Source of the DNA: Paludibacteraceae bacterium
GTDB taxonomy: Bacteria; Bacteroidota; Bacteroidia; Bacteroidales; Paludibacteraceae
DNA: 64,000 nucleotides
Direction: 5' to 3'
NCBI GenBank assembly: GCA_017471175.1
Contig: JAFUVS010000010.1
Span: forward strand, 1 to 64,000
Shown: one piece after another, positions 29,499-37,864 of the stretch
How positions within the stretch are numbered: position 1 is the first letter of the stretch
How the letters are laid out: the number at the start of each line of letters is the position of its first letter
Made by a program: the position numbers and the translations under genes
The notes under the pieces: model-generated
The model's database searches: none
The model's input: only the letters and a program-made list of their open reading frames with translations
Told to the model about the DNA's origin: nothing

Positions 29499-29510
29499 GA
29501 TACCGGTATC
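29499..29510. repeat. 12-bp perfect palindrome upstream of lpd
   Basis: GATACCGGTATC lies 42 nt before the lpd start codon. It is a possible operator; no TAnnTTTG box was found close to it. Confidence 0.3.
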
Positions 29511-29552
29511 AACCCCAAAAAAGACATAAAGAACTATAAAACATATACGATT

Positions 29553-30890
29553 ATGCAGTACTTTTTAGCAGTTATCGGTGGCGGACCTGCCGGTTACACC
29601 GCCGCAGAAAAGGCTTTGAAAGCCGGTAAAGAAGTGGTTATTTTTGAGCAAGAGTCGTTGGGCGGCACGTGCCTGAACGTAGGGTGTATTCCAACCAAGA
29701 CACTGCTTTACAGCGCGAAGCAGTACTATAATGCGCTGAACGCAGACAAGTACGGCGTGCATGCCGACGGCGTACAGTTCGACTATGCGAAGATGGTACA
29801 GCGCAGGCAGAAAGTGGTGCGCAAATTGGTGGCAGGTATCAAGCAACGTCTGAAGAGCGACCTCTGCACCGTAGTGAATGCGGCTGCGAAGGTGGTCAGC
29901 CGCACGGACGAGCAAGTGGTGATTGAGGCAAACGGCGAGCAGTATGAAGCGCAGAACCTGCTTATCTGCACGGGTTCGACCAATTTTGTTCCTCCTATCG
30001 CAGGCGTAAAGGACAATGCTGCCGTATGGGATTCGACCGACGCGTTGGCTGCTACCGTATTGCCGCAGTCGATGATTATCGTGGGCGGCGGCGTGATCGG
30101 TATGGAGTTTGCCACCTTGTACCACGAGTTGGGCGTACCCGTAACGGTGGTGGAAGCGATGCCGCAGATCCTGCCCAACCTTGACCCCGATGTAGTTAAG
30201 ATACTGCGCGACAAATACGAGAAGAGCGGTATCCGCATCCTGACCGAAACGAAAGTGATGGCATTGGACTGCGGCAAAGTAACCGCGCAATCAGCCACGG
30301 GCGAAGAGCTGACCTTGGAAGCCGAACACGTTCTGATTAGTGTCGGTCGCCGCTCAAACCTTGTCGGATTAGAGGCTCTGACCGACCTTGCCGTCAATCG
30401 CGGTATCACGGTGAACGAGAAGATGCAAACGAACCTGAGGAACGTCTATGCGGCAGGCGATGTGACGGGCAAGATTATGTTGGCACACGTGGCAAGCCGT
30501 CAGGCGGAAGTGGCAGTAGCCAATATGCTCGGCGAGACCGACCAAACGATTGATTATAACGCTATTCCGTCGGTTGTTTATACCAATCCGGAGATAGCGA
30601 GCGTAGGGCGAATGGAAAAAGACCTGCAGGAAGGCGAATATGAGGTACGTTCGCTGCCGATGGCTTATTCGGGACGCTTCGTTGCCGAGAACGAAGGCGA
30701 GACGGGATTGTGCAAGATGCTGCTTGACAAGAACAAACACGTCATCGGCGTACACATGTTAGGTAATCCCTGTTCGGAGTTTGTGGCAGCCGCCTCGTTT
30801 GCAGTCCGTATGGGTTACACGGTAGAGCAGATGGAACAGGTGGTGTTCCCCCACCCGACCGTGAGCGAGATACTGAAAGAGATTCTATGA
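29553..30890 (+). CDS. lpdA: Dihydrolipoyl dehydrogenase
   Basis: This 445-residue flavoprotein is the E3 component of 2-oxoacid dehydrogenase or glycine cleavage complexes and reoxidises dihydrolipoamide with NAD+. It has the FAD motif GGGPAGYTAAEKALKAG (9-25), redox pair GGTCLNVGCIPTK (C40, C45), an NAD-binding GGGVIGME, the second FAD motif VYAAGDVTGK, and the C-terminal VVFPHPTVSEIL with the catalytic His-Glu. No E1/E2 genes are adjacent, so the complex it serves is not visible here. Confidence 0.95.
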   Translation: MQYFLAVIGGGPAGYTAAEKALKAGKEVVIFEQESLGGTCLNVGCIPTKTLLYSAKQYYNALNADKYGVHADGVQFDYAKMVQRRQKVVRKLVAGIKQRLKSDLCTVVNAAAKVVSRTDEQVVIEANGEQYEAQNLLICTGSTNFVPPIAGVKDNAAVWDSTDALAATVLPQSMIIVGGGVIGMEFATLYHELGVPVTVVEAMPQILPNLDPDVVKILRDKYEKSGIRILTETKVMALDCGKVTAQSATGEELTLEAEHVLISVGRRSNLVGLEALTDLAVNRGITVNEKMQTNLRNVYAAGDVTGKIMLAHVASRQAEVAVANMLGETDQTIDYNAIPSVVYTNPEIASVGRMEKDLQEGEYEVRSLPMAYSGRFVAENEGETGLCKMLLDKNKHVIGVHMLGNPCSEFVAAASFAVRMGYTVEQMEQVVFPHPTVSEILKEIL

Positions 30891-30933
30891 TTTCGACAAA
30901 CTTCTGAATCCAAATTTTTCTAACTCACTTTCT

Positions 30934-31863
30934 ATGACTATACAAGAAGAGATACGCCAACTATGCCGCCAAAAGAACGCGGTCATTATGGCGCACTACT
31001 ACCAGCGCGGTGAGGTGCAGGATGTGGCTGATTTCATCGGCGACAGCCTTGCCCTCGCGCAGCAGGCAGCGAAGACCAAAGCAGACATCATCGTGATGTG
31101 CGGCGTGCACTTTATGGCAGAGACCGCCAAGTGTCTGTGTCCCGACAAGAAAGTGCTCATTCCCGCTCCCGAAGCGGGTTGCAGTTTGGCAGACAGTTGT
31201 CAGGCAGCCGACCTGAGGAAGTGGAAGGAGCAGCACCCCGACTATACGGTGGTCAGTTACGTGAACACGTCCGCCGAGGTGAAAGCCCTGACGGATGTGG
31301 TGGTAACAAGCAGCAATGCACTGAAGATTGTCAATCAGTTGCCCAAGGACGCAAAGATTCTGTTCGGACCGGATCAAAACTTAGGCAACTACATCAACTC
31401 GATGACGGGCAGGCAGATGGAACTGTGGAACGGCTCGTGCCACGTGCATGCGCGTTTTTCCGCTGAAGCGTTGATGCGCCTCAAACAGGAACACCCGAAC
31501 GCCAAAGTGTTGACCCACCCCGAGTGCAAGCAGGTGATTATCAACCTAAGCGATGTAGTGGGTTCGACGCAGGCTCTGCTCAATTATGTGCGCGAGCATA
31601 AGGACAGCGAGTACATCATCGTTACCGAGTGGGGCGTTATCCACGAGATGCAGAAGTCGTGTCCCGATGTACGCTTCATTCCTGTGCCGCCGGAAGTAAC
31701 GGAAGGTGTGGGCTGCTCGTGCAACGAGTGCGAGTATATGCGTATGATTACCTTGGAGAAGTTGCGTGACACATTGCATGATGAAACAAACACAGTCGAA
31801 GTGCCTCTTGATATAGCAGAACAAGCCATTCGCAGCATTCGCCGTATGTTAGAGATGTCTTGA
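30934..31863 (+). CDS. nadA: Quinolinate synthase NadA
   Basis: This 309-residue [4Fe-4S] enzyme condenses iminoaspartate with dihydroxyacetone phosphate to quinolinate in de novo NAD synthesis. MAHYYQRGEVQDVADFIGDS, CGVHFMAETAKCLCPDKKVL (first C at 56), DVVVTSSNALKIV, the HVHARF motif and the CSCNEC cluster at 261-266 are characteristic. Length matches the family. No nadB or nadC is adjacent. Four 22-bp repeats begin 20 nt after its stop. Confidence 0.96.
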   Translation: MTIQEEIRQLCRQKNAVIMAHYYQRGEVQDVADFIGDSLALAQQAAKTKADIIVMCGVHFMAETAKCLCPDKKVLIPAPEAGCSLADSCQAADLRKWKEQHPDYTVVSYVNTSAEVKALTDVVVTSSNALKIVNQLPKDAKILFGPDQNLGNYINSMTGRQMELWNGSCHVHARFSAEALMRLKQEHPNAKVLTHPECKQVIINLSDVVGSTQALLNYVREHKDSEYIIVTEWGVIHEMQKSCPDVRFIPVPPEVTEGVGCSCNECEYMRMITLEKLRDTLHDETNTVEVPLDIAEQAIRSIRRMLEMS

Positions 31864-31883
31864 CGGGTATCGTGTCCGGACTG

Positions 31884-31971
31884 AAATCGCAGATTTTTTC
31901 ACGAAGAATCGCAGATTTATTTGAGAGAAATCGCAAATTTGTTTTGGCAGAATCGCAGATTTTTGTACTTT
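31884..31971 (+). repeat. Four 22-bp iteron-like direct repeats
   Basis: Four copies of a 13-nt core AAATCGCAGATTT (variants GAATCGCAGATTT and AAATCGCAAATTT) start at 31884, 31906, 31928 and 31950, exactly 22 nt apart. The core is itself a near-palindrome (AAATC-GCA-GATTT). The array ends on the promoter of the following ATPase gene: the fourth core lies between its -33 and -7 boxes. Confidence 0.9.
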
Positions 31972-31973
31972 TG
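31942..31973 (+). promoter_or_regulatory. Bacteroidota promoter inside the 22-bp repeat array
   Basis: TTTTG (31942-31946) and TACTTTTG (31966-31973) are 19 bp apart and are followed by GCGGCG. Repeat core 4 (31950-31962) lies in the spacer, so a protein bound to it would cover the promoter. Confidence 0.8.
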
Positions 31974-32006
31974 CGGCGTTTTTAATCTGATAAATACGAT
32001 ACGGTT

Positions 32007-33194
32007 ATGATAGAGCGGGTACAAATACAGGACATCATTGCGCGGCTGCAAGAGCCGAGGCGAACGATTCAGGTGGTTGCCGGTCCGCGACAAGTGGGCA
32101 AGACGACCACAGTGAAGCAGGCACTGCAGCAACAGGCTATTCCCTTCCGCTTTCTCAATGCAGACGGTGTGGACGCGGAAGACAACGCTTGGATAGCCGC
32201 CCAATGGGAAGAAGTGCGGGCTTGGATGCGCTTTAACGGCTATAACGAGGCGGTGCTTGCCATTGACGAGATTCACAAGATCAACAATTGGAGCGAGCAG
32301 GTCAAGCGCGAATGGGACGCGGACACGTTTAACGACTTGGGCATCAAGGTGGTGCTGTTAGGTTCGTCGCGAATGCTGCTGAAGAAAGGGCTGACGGAGT
32401 CGTTAGCCGGTCGGTTTGAAATCATACCGATGGGGCATTGGTCGTTCGCGGAGATGCAAGAGGCTTTCGGCTGGGACATCAACCAATACATCTACTTCGG
32501 CGGTTATCCGGGCAGCGCGCCATACATAAAGAACGAAGCACGTTGGCGGCGTTATATGCGCGAAGCGATCATCTCGCCTGCCATCGAAAAGGACGTGCTG
32601 CAAACCACCTATATCTATAAGCCGGCACTGATGCACCAACTCTTCCGCTTGGGCTGTGCCTATTCGGGCGAGCTGCTGTCGTACAACAAGATGCTGGGTA
32701 TGCTGCAAGACGCGGGCAATGCCACCACGTTGGTCAATTACATGGAAGTATTGGGCGAGAGCAAACTGCTGACGGGGCTGCCCAAGTACGTAATGGATGC
32801 GTCCCGCAAATACCGCACCATACCTAAATTGCAGGTTTTCAATAACGGTCTGCTGACTGCTCTGTCGGAGGGGGCTACGTATGAGAAAGTGGTAACCGAC
32901 CCGAAGCGATGGGGACGATGGGTGGAGTCGGCTGTGGGCTGCTACCTGTTGGATAAGGCGGACGAGTTGGAATACACGGTCTATTATTGGCGTGAGAACA
33001 ACGAAGAAGTGGATTTCGTGATTCGGCGCGGGGACAGACTGCTTGCCATTGAGGTCAAGAGCGGCAGACGGCAGATGAACAGCGGCGTGGGCAAGTTCCG
33101 CGAGCTGTATCGTCCGCAACACACGCTGATGGTGGGCGGCGACGCAATGCCGGTGGAGCAGTTGTTCAAAGGCGACATCGGTACACTACTCTAA
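32007..33194 (+). CDS. AAA ATPase with C-terminal DUF4143
   Basis: This 395-residue protein joins an N-terminal AAA domain (AAA_14: Walker A GPRQVGKT 26-33, Walker B LAIDEIHK with D87/E88, sensor LLGSSRM) to a C-terminal DUF4143 domain. The latter contains EEVDFVIRRGDRLLAIEVKSG, a PD-(D/E)xK-like arrangement. The family is widespread in bacteria and archaea, often in many copies and mobile, and its role is unresolved. The gene sits between nadA and mnmA with its own repeat-covered promoter and is probably a single-gene accessory insertion. Confidence 0.88.
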   Translation: MIERVQIQDIIARLQEPRRTIQVVAGPRQVGKTTTVKQALQQQAIPFRFLNADGVDAEDNAWIAAQWEEVRAWMRFNGYNEAVLAIDEIHKINNWSEQVKREWDADTFNDLGIKVVLLGSSRMLLKKGLTESLAGRFEIIPMGHWSFAEMQEAFGWDINQYIYFGGYPGSAPYIKNEARWRRYMREAIISPAIEKDVLQTTYIYKPALMHQLFRLGCAYSGELLSYNKMLGMLQDAGNATTLVNYMEVLGESKLLTGLPKYVMDASRKYRTIPKLQVFNNGLLTALSEGATYEKVVTDPKRWGRWVESAVGCYLLDKADELEYTVYYWRENNEEVDFVIRRGDRLLAIEVKSGRRQMNSGVGKFRELYRPQHTLMVGGDAMPVEQLFKGDIGTLL

Positions 33195-33207
33195 CATCTA
33201 TAAATCA

Positions 33208-34266
33208 ATGGCAACACGGGTACTAATGGCAATGTCGGGGGGGATAGACTCTACGGTGAGTGCTATGCTGCTTCGGGAACAGGGATATGAATTGGTGGGC
33301 TGCACGTTCCGCACGTTTGACTCCATCAAAGAGTCTTGTTTGGCGCGCGAGAAAGGCTGCTGCTCGGTGGAGTCGATTATGGAAGCCAAACAGATGGCGG
33401 AGCGTCTCGGCTTTGAGCATCGTATCATTGACTTCCGCGACACGTTCCGCGAACATATCATCGGCAATTTCACGCAGGAGTACCTGCACGGAAGGACGCC
33501 TAATCCGTGCGTGCTGTGCAACTCTTACATCAAGTGGGGCGTACTGATGGACTATGCCGACAGCCTCGGTTGCGAGAAGATAGCCACCGGTCATTATGCC
33601 CGCATCACACAAAAAGACGGGCATTATTTCCTGCGCACCGCCGCCGACACGGTGAAGGACCAGACTTATTTCCTATGGATGCTGACGGAGGAGAACCTGA
33701 GCCGCACGCTCTTCCCGTTGGGCGACTACACCAAACCTGAGACGCGCCAAATGGCAGCCGAGCGGGGTTTTACCAAGTTGAGCGAGAAGAAAGAATCGCA
33801 AGACATCTGCTTCATACCGAACGGCGACTACCGCACGTTCCTGCACGAGCAGGCAGGCGACGAGGCTGACAAGGCTTTCACGGCGGGCGAGTACGTGGAT
33901 GCCGAAGGAAAGATAGTAGGCAGGCACAGCGGCTACGCCAACTACACCATCGGGCAGCGCAAGGGCTTGGGCATCGCGTTGGGTTATCCGGCTTTTGTTA
34001 CGAAGATTGATGCCGAACTGAACCGCGTTCAGATAGGCACGCACGACAGTCTCTATACCCGCGAGGTACGACTACGGGGCGGTTTCTTCCGAGGCGATGA
34101 ACAGCAGCCGGTAATGGCGCGCATCCGCTACCGTAGCCACCCTACCCGAGCCTGCTACAAGGACGGGGTACTGACCTTCGATGAGCCGGTATGGGCAGTT
34201 ACGCCCGGACAGTCGGCAGTTATCTACCAAGACGACCGCGTGGTCGGGGGAGGTTTCATTGAATAG
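33208..34266 (+). CDS. mnmA: tRNA-specific 2-thiouridylase MnmA
   Basis: This 352-residue enzyme thiolates U34 of Lys, Glu and Gln tRNAs. The PP-loop SGGIDSTVSAMLL (10-22), catalytic cysteine in NPCVLCN, GHYARI, KDQTYFLWML, SQDICFIPNGDYRTFL and the C-terminal beta-barrel (IGQRKGLGIA to the end) are all present. It begins 13 nt after the ATPase gene and overlaps the MATE gene that follows. Confidence 0.95.
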   Translation: MATRVLMAMSGGIDSTVSAMLLREQGYELVGCTFRTFDSIKESCLAREKGCCSVESIMEAKQMAERLGFEHRIIDFRDTFREHIIGNFTQEYLHGRTPNPCVLCNSYIKWGVLMDYADSLGCEKIATGHYARITQKDGHYFLRTAADTVKDQTYFLWMLTEENLSRTLFPLGDYTKPETRQMAAERGFTKLSEKKESQDICFIPNGDYRTFLHEQAGDEADKAFTAGEYVDAEGKIVGRHSGYANYTIGQRKGLGIALGYPAFVTKIDAELNRVQIGTHDSLYTREVRLRGGFFRGDEQQPVMARIRYRSHPTRACYKDGVLTFDEPVWAVTPGQSAVIYQDDRVVGGGFIE

Positions 34267-35575
34267 GCAGATTCTGCGTTTGACATTGCCGTCCATCTTG
34301 GCGAATATCACTATTCCGCTGGTGGGCTTGGTGGACACGGCGATAGTGGGTCATCTGTCGGATGCCACCGCCATCGGCGGTATCGCTATCGGCACGATGC
34401 TCTTCGACCTGCTCTACTGGAACTTCGGTTTCCTGCGTGTCGGTTCGTCGGGTCAGACGGCGCAGGCTTACGGACGGCAGGACTGGGACAGTTGCGCCGC
34501 TTACCTGAGGCACTATACGGGCATAGCAATCAAAGCGGCATTGGCTATATGGCTCATTCAATGGGTGTTCGTGACGGGGGTGCTGATGGTGGTGCCCTGC
34601 TCGGCAGAGGTGGCGGCTTTCGCCAAACAGTACTTCTTCATTCGTGTATGGGCGGCACCTGCCACCTTGTCGCTGATGGCACTCAAAGGCTGGTTCATCG
34701 GTATGCAGGACACGGTGAGCACGATGATGACCGACATCACGGTGAATGTGGTCAATATAGCGGGTTCCTATCTGCTGGCAGTCCATACGCCGGTCGGCTT
34801 GATGGGCGTGGCATACGGCACGCTGATTGCCCAATACACGGGGCTGCTGCTCTGTGTGGGGATACTGCTCGTTAAGTACCGTAGATTCCTTCGTCCGAAG
34901 ACAAAGACAAGGGTCTCTACCCTCAGGCAGAACTTAGACCTCTTTATCCGTTCGCTGTGTTTTATGGTCGTTTATGTGGGGTTCACTTCGTTGGCTTCGC
35001 GTTACGGCGATGAGGAATTGGCGGTGGCAAGCATACTGATGAAACTGATGATGTTCTTCTCCTTCTTCGTGGACGGCTTTGCCCACGCCGGGGAAGCATT
35101 GGTAGGCAGGTTTATCGGTGCAAGAGAGAGGGAGAATGTGCGTCAGGTGGTTCGCCTGCTGTGGCTGTGGTCGATGGGTGTGGGGCTGCTCTTCACCGCC
35201 GTCTTTTGGGTAGCCGATGATGCGTGCCTGAGGCTGCTGACCAACGACAAGGACGTGCTTGAATTGGCACAACGATACAGTATCTGGCTCATTCTGATGC
35301 CGTTGGCTTCCACGCCCGCTTTTATGTGGGACGGTATCTATGTGGGCGCGATGGCGAGCCGCGCCATACGCAATGCTATGATTGCAGCCGCCGTGGGATT
35401 TGTGGCTGTCTATGCTGCTTTATTCAGGTTTTGGGACATCAATGCGCTCTACTTGGCGTACCTGACGCACTTGATTGCCCGCTCGATATACTTAACCTTC
35501 AAATGGAGAAACGTCTATGATACCTCAACCCGAACATCGCCCGTGGAAAGTCATCAAGAGCGAGAACATTCTTAA
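34259..35575 (+). CDS. MATE family efflux transporter (DinF-like)
   Basis: This is a polytopic antiporter with about 12 helices, beginning NRQILRLTLPSILANITIPL and containing VDTAIVGHL and GQTAQAYGR, typical of the DinF branch that exports drugs or metabolites with Na+ or H+. The reading frame opens at 34181 inside mnmA, but family members start right before the NRQIL segment. I therefore place the start at TTG 34259, 5 nt after a GGGGGAGG stretch, giving about 438 residues; the exact start is uncertain. Its 3' end overlaps the Nudix gene by 59 nt. Confidence 0.85.
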   Translation: MNRQILRLTLPSILANITIPLVGLVDTAIVGHLSDATAIGGIAIGTMLFDLLYWNFGFLRVGSSGQTAQAYGRQDWDSCAAYLRHYTGIAIKAALAIWLIQWVFVTGVLMVVPCSAEVAAFAKQYFFIRVWAAPATLSLMALKGWFIGMQDTVSTMMTDITVNVVNIAGSYLLAVHTPVGLMGVAYGTLIAQYTGLLLCVGILLVKYRRFLRPKTKTRVSTLRQNLDLFIRSLCFMVVYVGFTSLASRYGDEELAVASILMKLMMFFSFFVDGFAHAGEALVGRFIGARERENVRQVVRLLWLWSMGVGLLFTAVFWVADDACLRLLTNDKDVLELAQRYSIWLILMPLASTPAFMWDGIYVGAMASRAIRNAMIAAAVGFVAVYAALFRFWDINALYLAYLTHLIARSIYLTFKWRNVYDTSTRTSPVESHQEREHS

Positions 35576-36068
35576 TATCGGTCCGTGGCTCAATGTGCGC
35601 CAACAGACCGTTGAGTTGCCCAACGGCAAGCAGATACCGACATGGTTCATTTTGGACTACCCGAACTGGATTAACGTGATAGCCGAGACGAAGAACGGAC
35701 GGCTTGTGATGATTGACCAGTACCGCCACGGCTTGGGCGTGACCAAATACGAATTGGTGGCAGGGGTGATAGATAAAGGCGAAACACCCCTTGAAGCGGC
35801 TCAACGCGAACTCATGGAAGAGACAGGTTTCGGCGGCGGCGAATGGGAGCAGTTTATGGTGCTCTGTCCGAATACAAGCAGCCAAAGCAATCTGAGTTAC
35901 ACGTTCTTGGCTCGCGGCGTGGAGCGGCAGAGCGAGCAGCACGAAGAGGAAACGGAGGACATCCGCGTACACGTGATGGACAAGAAGGATGTGCGCGAAC
36001 TATTGGAAGCGGGCGAAATCATACAGGCTCTTCACGCTGCGCCGCTTTGGAAATACTTCGCCTCGTGA
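35517..36068 (+). CDS. Nudix hydrolase (ADP-ribose pyrophosphatase-like)
   Basis: This 183-residue protein has a complete Nudix box (G-x5-E-x7-REL-x-EETGF, starting at GVIDKGETPLEAA, about residues 82-104) preceded by IDQYRHGLGVTKYELVAG. That arrangement is typical of the NudF/ADP-ribose pyrophosphatase branch, which cleaves nucleoside diphosphate derivatives to limit toxic metabolites. It is translationally coupled to the MATE gene. It ends 33 nt from the convergent trpB2 stop, with no clear terminator between. Confidence 0.88.
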   Translation: MIPQPEHRPWKVIKSENILNIGPWLNVRQQTVELPNGKQIPTWFILDYPNWINVIAETKNGRLVMIDQYRHGLGVTKYELVAGVIDKGETPLEAAQRELMEETGFGGGEWEQFMVLCPNTSSQSNLSYTFLARGVERQSEQHEEETEDIRVHVMDKKDVRELLEAGEIIQALHAAPLWKYFAS

Positions 36069-36101
36069 GAGCCTGTACGTAAAGTTTTTGTTTTCTACCG
36101 T

Positions 36102-37475
36102 TTAATCCATTTTAGGCAGTTTGGCGAGGGAGCGTGCCAACTCCTCGTCGGTGGGGATATAGTCGGTCATCGTGCCATCGTTGTACTCCTCGTAGGCTTT
36201 GAGGTCGAAGTAGCCAGTGCCTGTCAGACCGAAGAGGATAGTTTTCTCTTCTCCCGTTTCTTTGCAACGGATAGCCTCATCGAGCGCAACGCGGATGGCG
36301 TGGCTGCTTTCGGGCGCGGGCAGGATACCTTCGATGCGGGCAAAATACTCGGCAGCCTCAAAGACAGAAGTCTGCTCTACGCTGCGCGCTTCCATCAAGC
36401 CCTGATCATAGAGTTCGGAGAGGATAGGACTCATACCGTGGTAGCGCAGACCGCCTGCGTGGTTGGGCGAAGGGATGAAGTCGGAGCCGAGGGTGTACAT
36501 CTTCGCCAAGGGGCAAATCATACCCGTGTCGCAAAAGTCGTAAGCATACTTACCGCGCGTCAGGGAAGGACAAGAAGCGGGTTCTACGGCAATGATGCGA
36601 TAGTCGGCTTCGCCGCGCAGTTTCTGCCCCATAAAGGGAGCGATGAGTCCGCCGAGGTTGGAGCCGCCGCCGGCACTGCCGATGATGATATCGGGACGGA
36701 TGCCGTACTTGTCCATAGCCGTTTTGGTTTCCAATCCGATAACACTCTGGTGGAGCAGGACTTGGTTGAGGACGCTGCCTAAGACGTAGCGATAGCCTTC
36801 GTGGGTGACGGCGTACTCGACCGCTTCGGAGATGGCACAGCCGAGACTGCCGGTGGTGTCGGGATGGGCGGCAAGGATACGGCGACCCACTTCGGTGGTG
36901 TCAGAGGGCGATGGCGTAACCGATGCGCCATAGGTACGCATCACTTCGCGGCGGAAAGGCTTCTGGTGGTACGAGCCTTTTACCATATAGACCTTGAGGT
37001 CCATATCAAGGTAGGCGCACGCCATCGAGAGAGCCGTCCCCCATTGACCGGCACCCGTTTCGGTGGTCAGACCTTTGAGTCCCTGCTTCTTGGCATAATA
37101 GGCTTGGGCGATGGCGGAGTTGAGTTTGTGGCTGCCGCTGGTGTTGTTACCCTCGAACTTGTAGTAGATATGTGCGGGGGTCTGCAACTTACGTTCTAAT
37201 TCGTACGCGCGCACGAGAGGCGAGGGGCGATACATCTTGTAGAAAGAGCGAATCTCATCGGGAATGGCGATATAAGGCGTATCGTTGTCTAATTCCTGCT
37301 GTACGAGTTCGGTGCAGAAAACGTGCTCCAACTCGGCAGCGGTCATCGGCTCGCGAGTACCGGGATTGAGCAGGGGAGCGGGTTTTTGCTTCATGTCCGA
37401 GCGGACGTTGTAGTAATGCGTAGGCATTTCTTTTTCTTCAAGATAAATCTTGTAGGGAACAGGTTGTTTTTCCAT
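36102..37475 (-). CDS. trpB: Tryptophan synthase beta chain, TrpB2 type
   Basis: This 457-residue PLP enzyme condenses indole with serine to make tryptophan. It is of the TrpB2 class, longer than standard TrpB, with the N-terminal extension seen in that class. The PLP lysine is in NTSGSHKLNS (K117), followed by TETGAGQWGTALS and the phosphate-binding GSAGGGSNLGG. No trpA is adjacent, as is usual for TrpB2. The 260-nt leader carries a Trp-Trp leader peptide and a terminator/antiterminator pair, which argues that expression responds to charged tRNA-Trp and supports a true role in tryptophan supply. Confidence 0.94.
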   Translation of the reverse strand: MEKQPVPYKIYLEEKEMPTHYYNVRSDMKQKPAPLLNPGTREPMTAAELEHVFCTELVQQELDNDTPYIAIPDEIRSFYKMYRPSPLVRAYELERKLQTPAHIYYKFEGNNTSGSHKLNSAIAQAYYAKKQGLKGLTTETGAGQWGTALSMACAYLDMDLKVYMVKGSYHQKPFRREVMRTYGASVTPSPSDTTEVGRRILAAHPDTTGSLGCAISEAVEYAVTHEGYRYVLGSVLNQVLLHQSVIGLETKTAMDKYGIRPDIIIGSAGGGSNLGGLIAPFMGQKLRGEADYRIIAVEPASCPSLTRGKYAYDFCDTGMICPLAKMYTLGSDFIPSPNHAGGLRYHGMSPILSELYDQGLMEARSVEQTSVFEAAEYFARIEGILPAPESSHAIRVALDEAIRCKETGEEKTILFGLTGTGYFDLKAYEEYNDGTMTDYIPTDEELARSLAKLPKMD

Positions 37476-37560
37476 AGTTGTTGGTTTTTGGGTTTATTTG
37501 TTTATTGGTTTATTGGTTTAAATGCGTTTAGACGGGTTGCTATCTTTGAATCCGTAATCT

Positions 37561-37603
37561 TTCAAAAAAACAAAATCAGCCGTAGGAGGGTTCCTACGAC
37601 TGA
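37561..37603 (-). terminator. Attenuator terminator hairpin of trpB2
   Basis: On the minus strand TCAGTCGTAGGA (37603-37592) pairs with TCCTACGGCTGA (37587-37576) through a 4-nt loop, 12 bp with one wobble. A T-rich run follows (37575-37561). It ends about 85 nt before the trpB2 start codon, so it would stop transcription inside the leader. Confidence 0.85.
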
Positions 37604-37735
37604 CGTTGTCTTTTATTATTATGAGAAAAAAAAACTTACAGATTACGACAAACGACAAGGTGACCCTCCTTTTTCAAAGAGCGTGCGCCACCAACAAAAA
37701 TTTGCCATTTGTGCGTTCATAATTCTTACAAAAAA
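37584..37735 (-). promoter_or_regulatory. Ribosome-mediated Trp attenuator (leader RNA)
   Basis: The leader RNA can form two exclusive structures. AGGAGGGT inside the leader-peptide reading frame (37670-37663) is perfectly complementary to ACCCTCCT (37591-37584), the loop and 3' arm of the terminator; CCT/AGG pairs and a CGTTTGTC/GACAACG stem inside it extend this antiterminator. A ribosome stalled at the two Trp codons (37693-37688) would leave AGGAGGGT free and so prevent termination. A ribosome reaching the stop at 37643 would cover its neighbourhood and allow the terminator. I recall a described Bacteroidota motif of this kind (Bacteroid-trp) but could not compare it. Confidence 0.82.
37643..37720 (-). 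CDS. trp leader peptide with tandem Trp codons
   Basis: This is a 25-codon open reading frame starting ATG at 37720 and ending TAA at 37645-37643. The peptide begins MNAQMANFCWWRTLF, with Trp codons at positions 10 and 11. It begins about 20 nt after the predicted -7 box and overlaps the antiterminator arm. Its job would be to sense charged tRNA-Trp, not to make a functional product. Confidence 0.8.
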   Translation of the reverse strand: MNAQMANFCWWRTLFEKGGSPCRLS

Positions 37736-37740
37736 CGGCG

Positions 37741-37772
37741 CAAAAGTACAGGCTTTTGCAGGACTGACCAAA
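37741..37772 (-). promoter_or_regulatory. Bacteroidota promoter for the trp leader and trpB2
   Basis: On the minus strand a -7 TACTTTTG (37748-37741) lies 20 bp downstream of a TTTG (37772-37769), followed by TGCGCCG. It places the transcript start just upstream of the leader peptide. Confidence 0.8.
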
Positions 37773-37864
37773 TGACGGACTAATTTTTCCCGAAAAAACT
37801 TTCTATCTTACTGATATTCAAATATGATTTTTGCATAATTTTCATCGATTTGTAGCAAAAAGCA

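Noticed and set aside
29565-30290. 241-codon minus-strand frame inside lpd
   Set aside because: It is antisense to an intact dihydrolipoyl dehydrogenase and has a His/Arg-rich composition typical of shadow frames.
31884-31971. CRISPR array
   Set aside because: There are only four 13-nt cores with 9-nt spacers, too short for CRISPR, and no cas genes are present.
32007-33194. Plasmid replication initiator served by the iteron-like repeats
   Set aside because: The protein is an AAA-DUF4143 ATPase without a Rep winged-helix, and all neighbours are chromosomal housekeeping genes.
34181-34258. N-terminal extension of the MATE transporter
   Set aside because: It lies within mnmA in another frame, and family members start at the segment encoded just after 34259.
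37476-37740. T-box riboswitch upstream of trpB2
   Set aside because: No T-box sequence or specifier stem was found; the leader peptide with Trp-Trp codons explains the terminator better.
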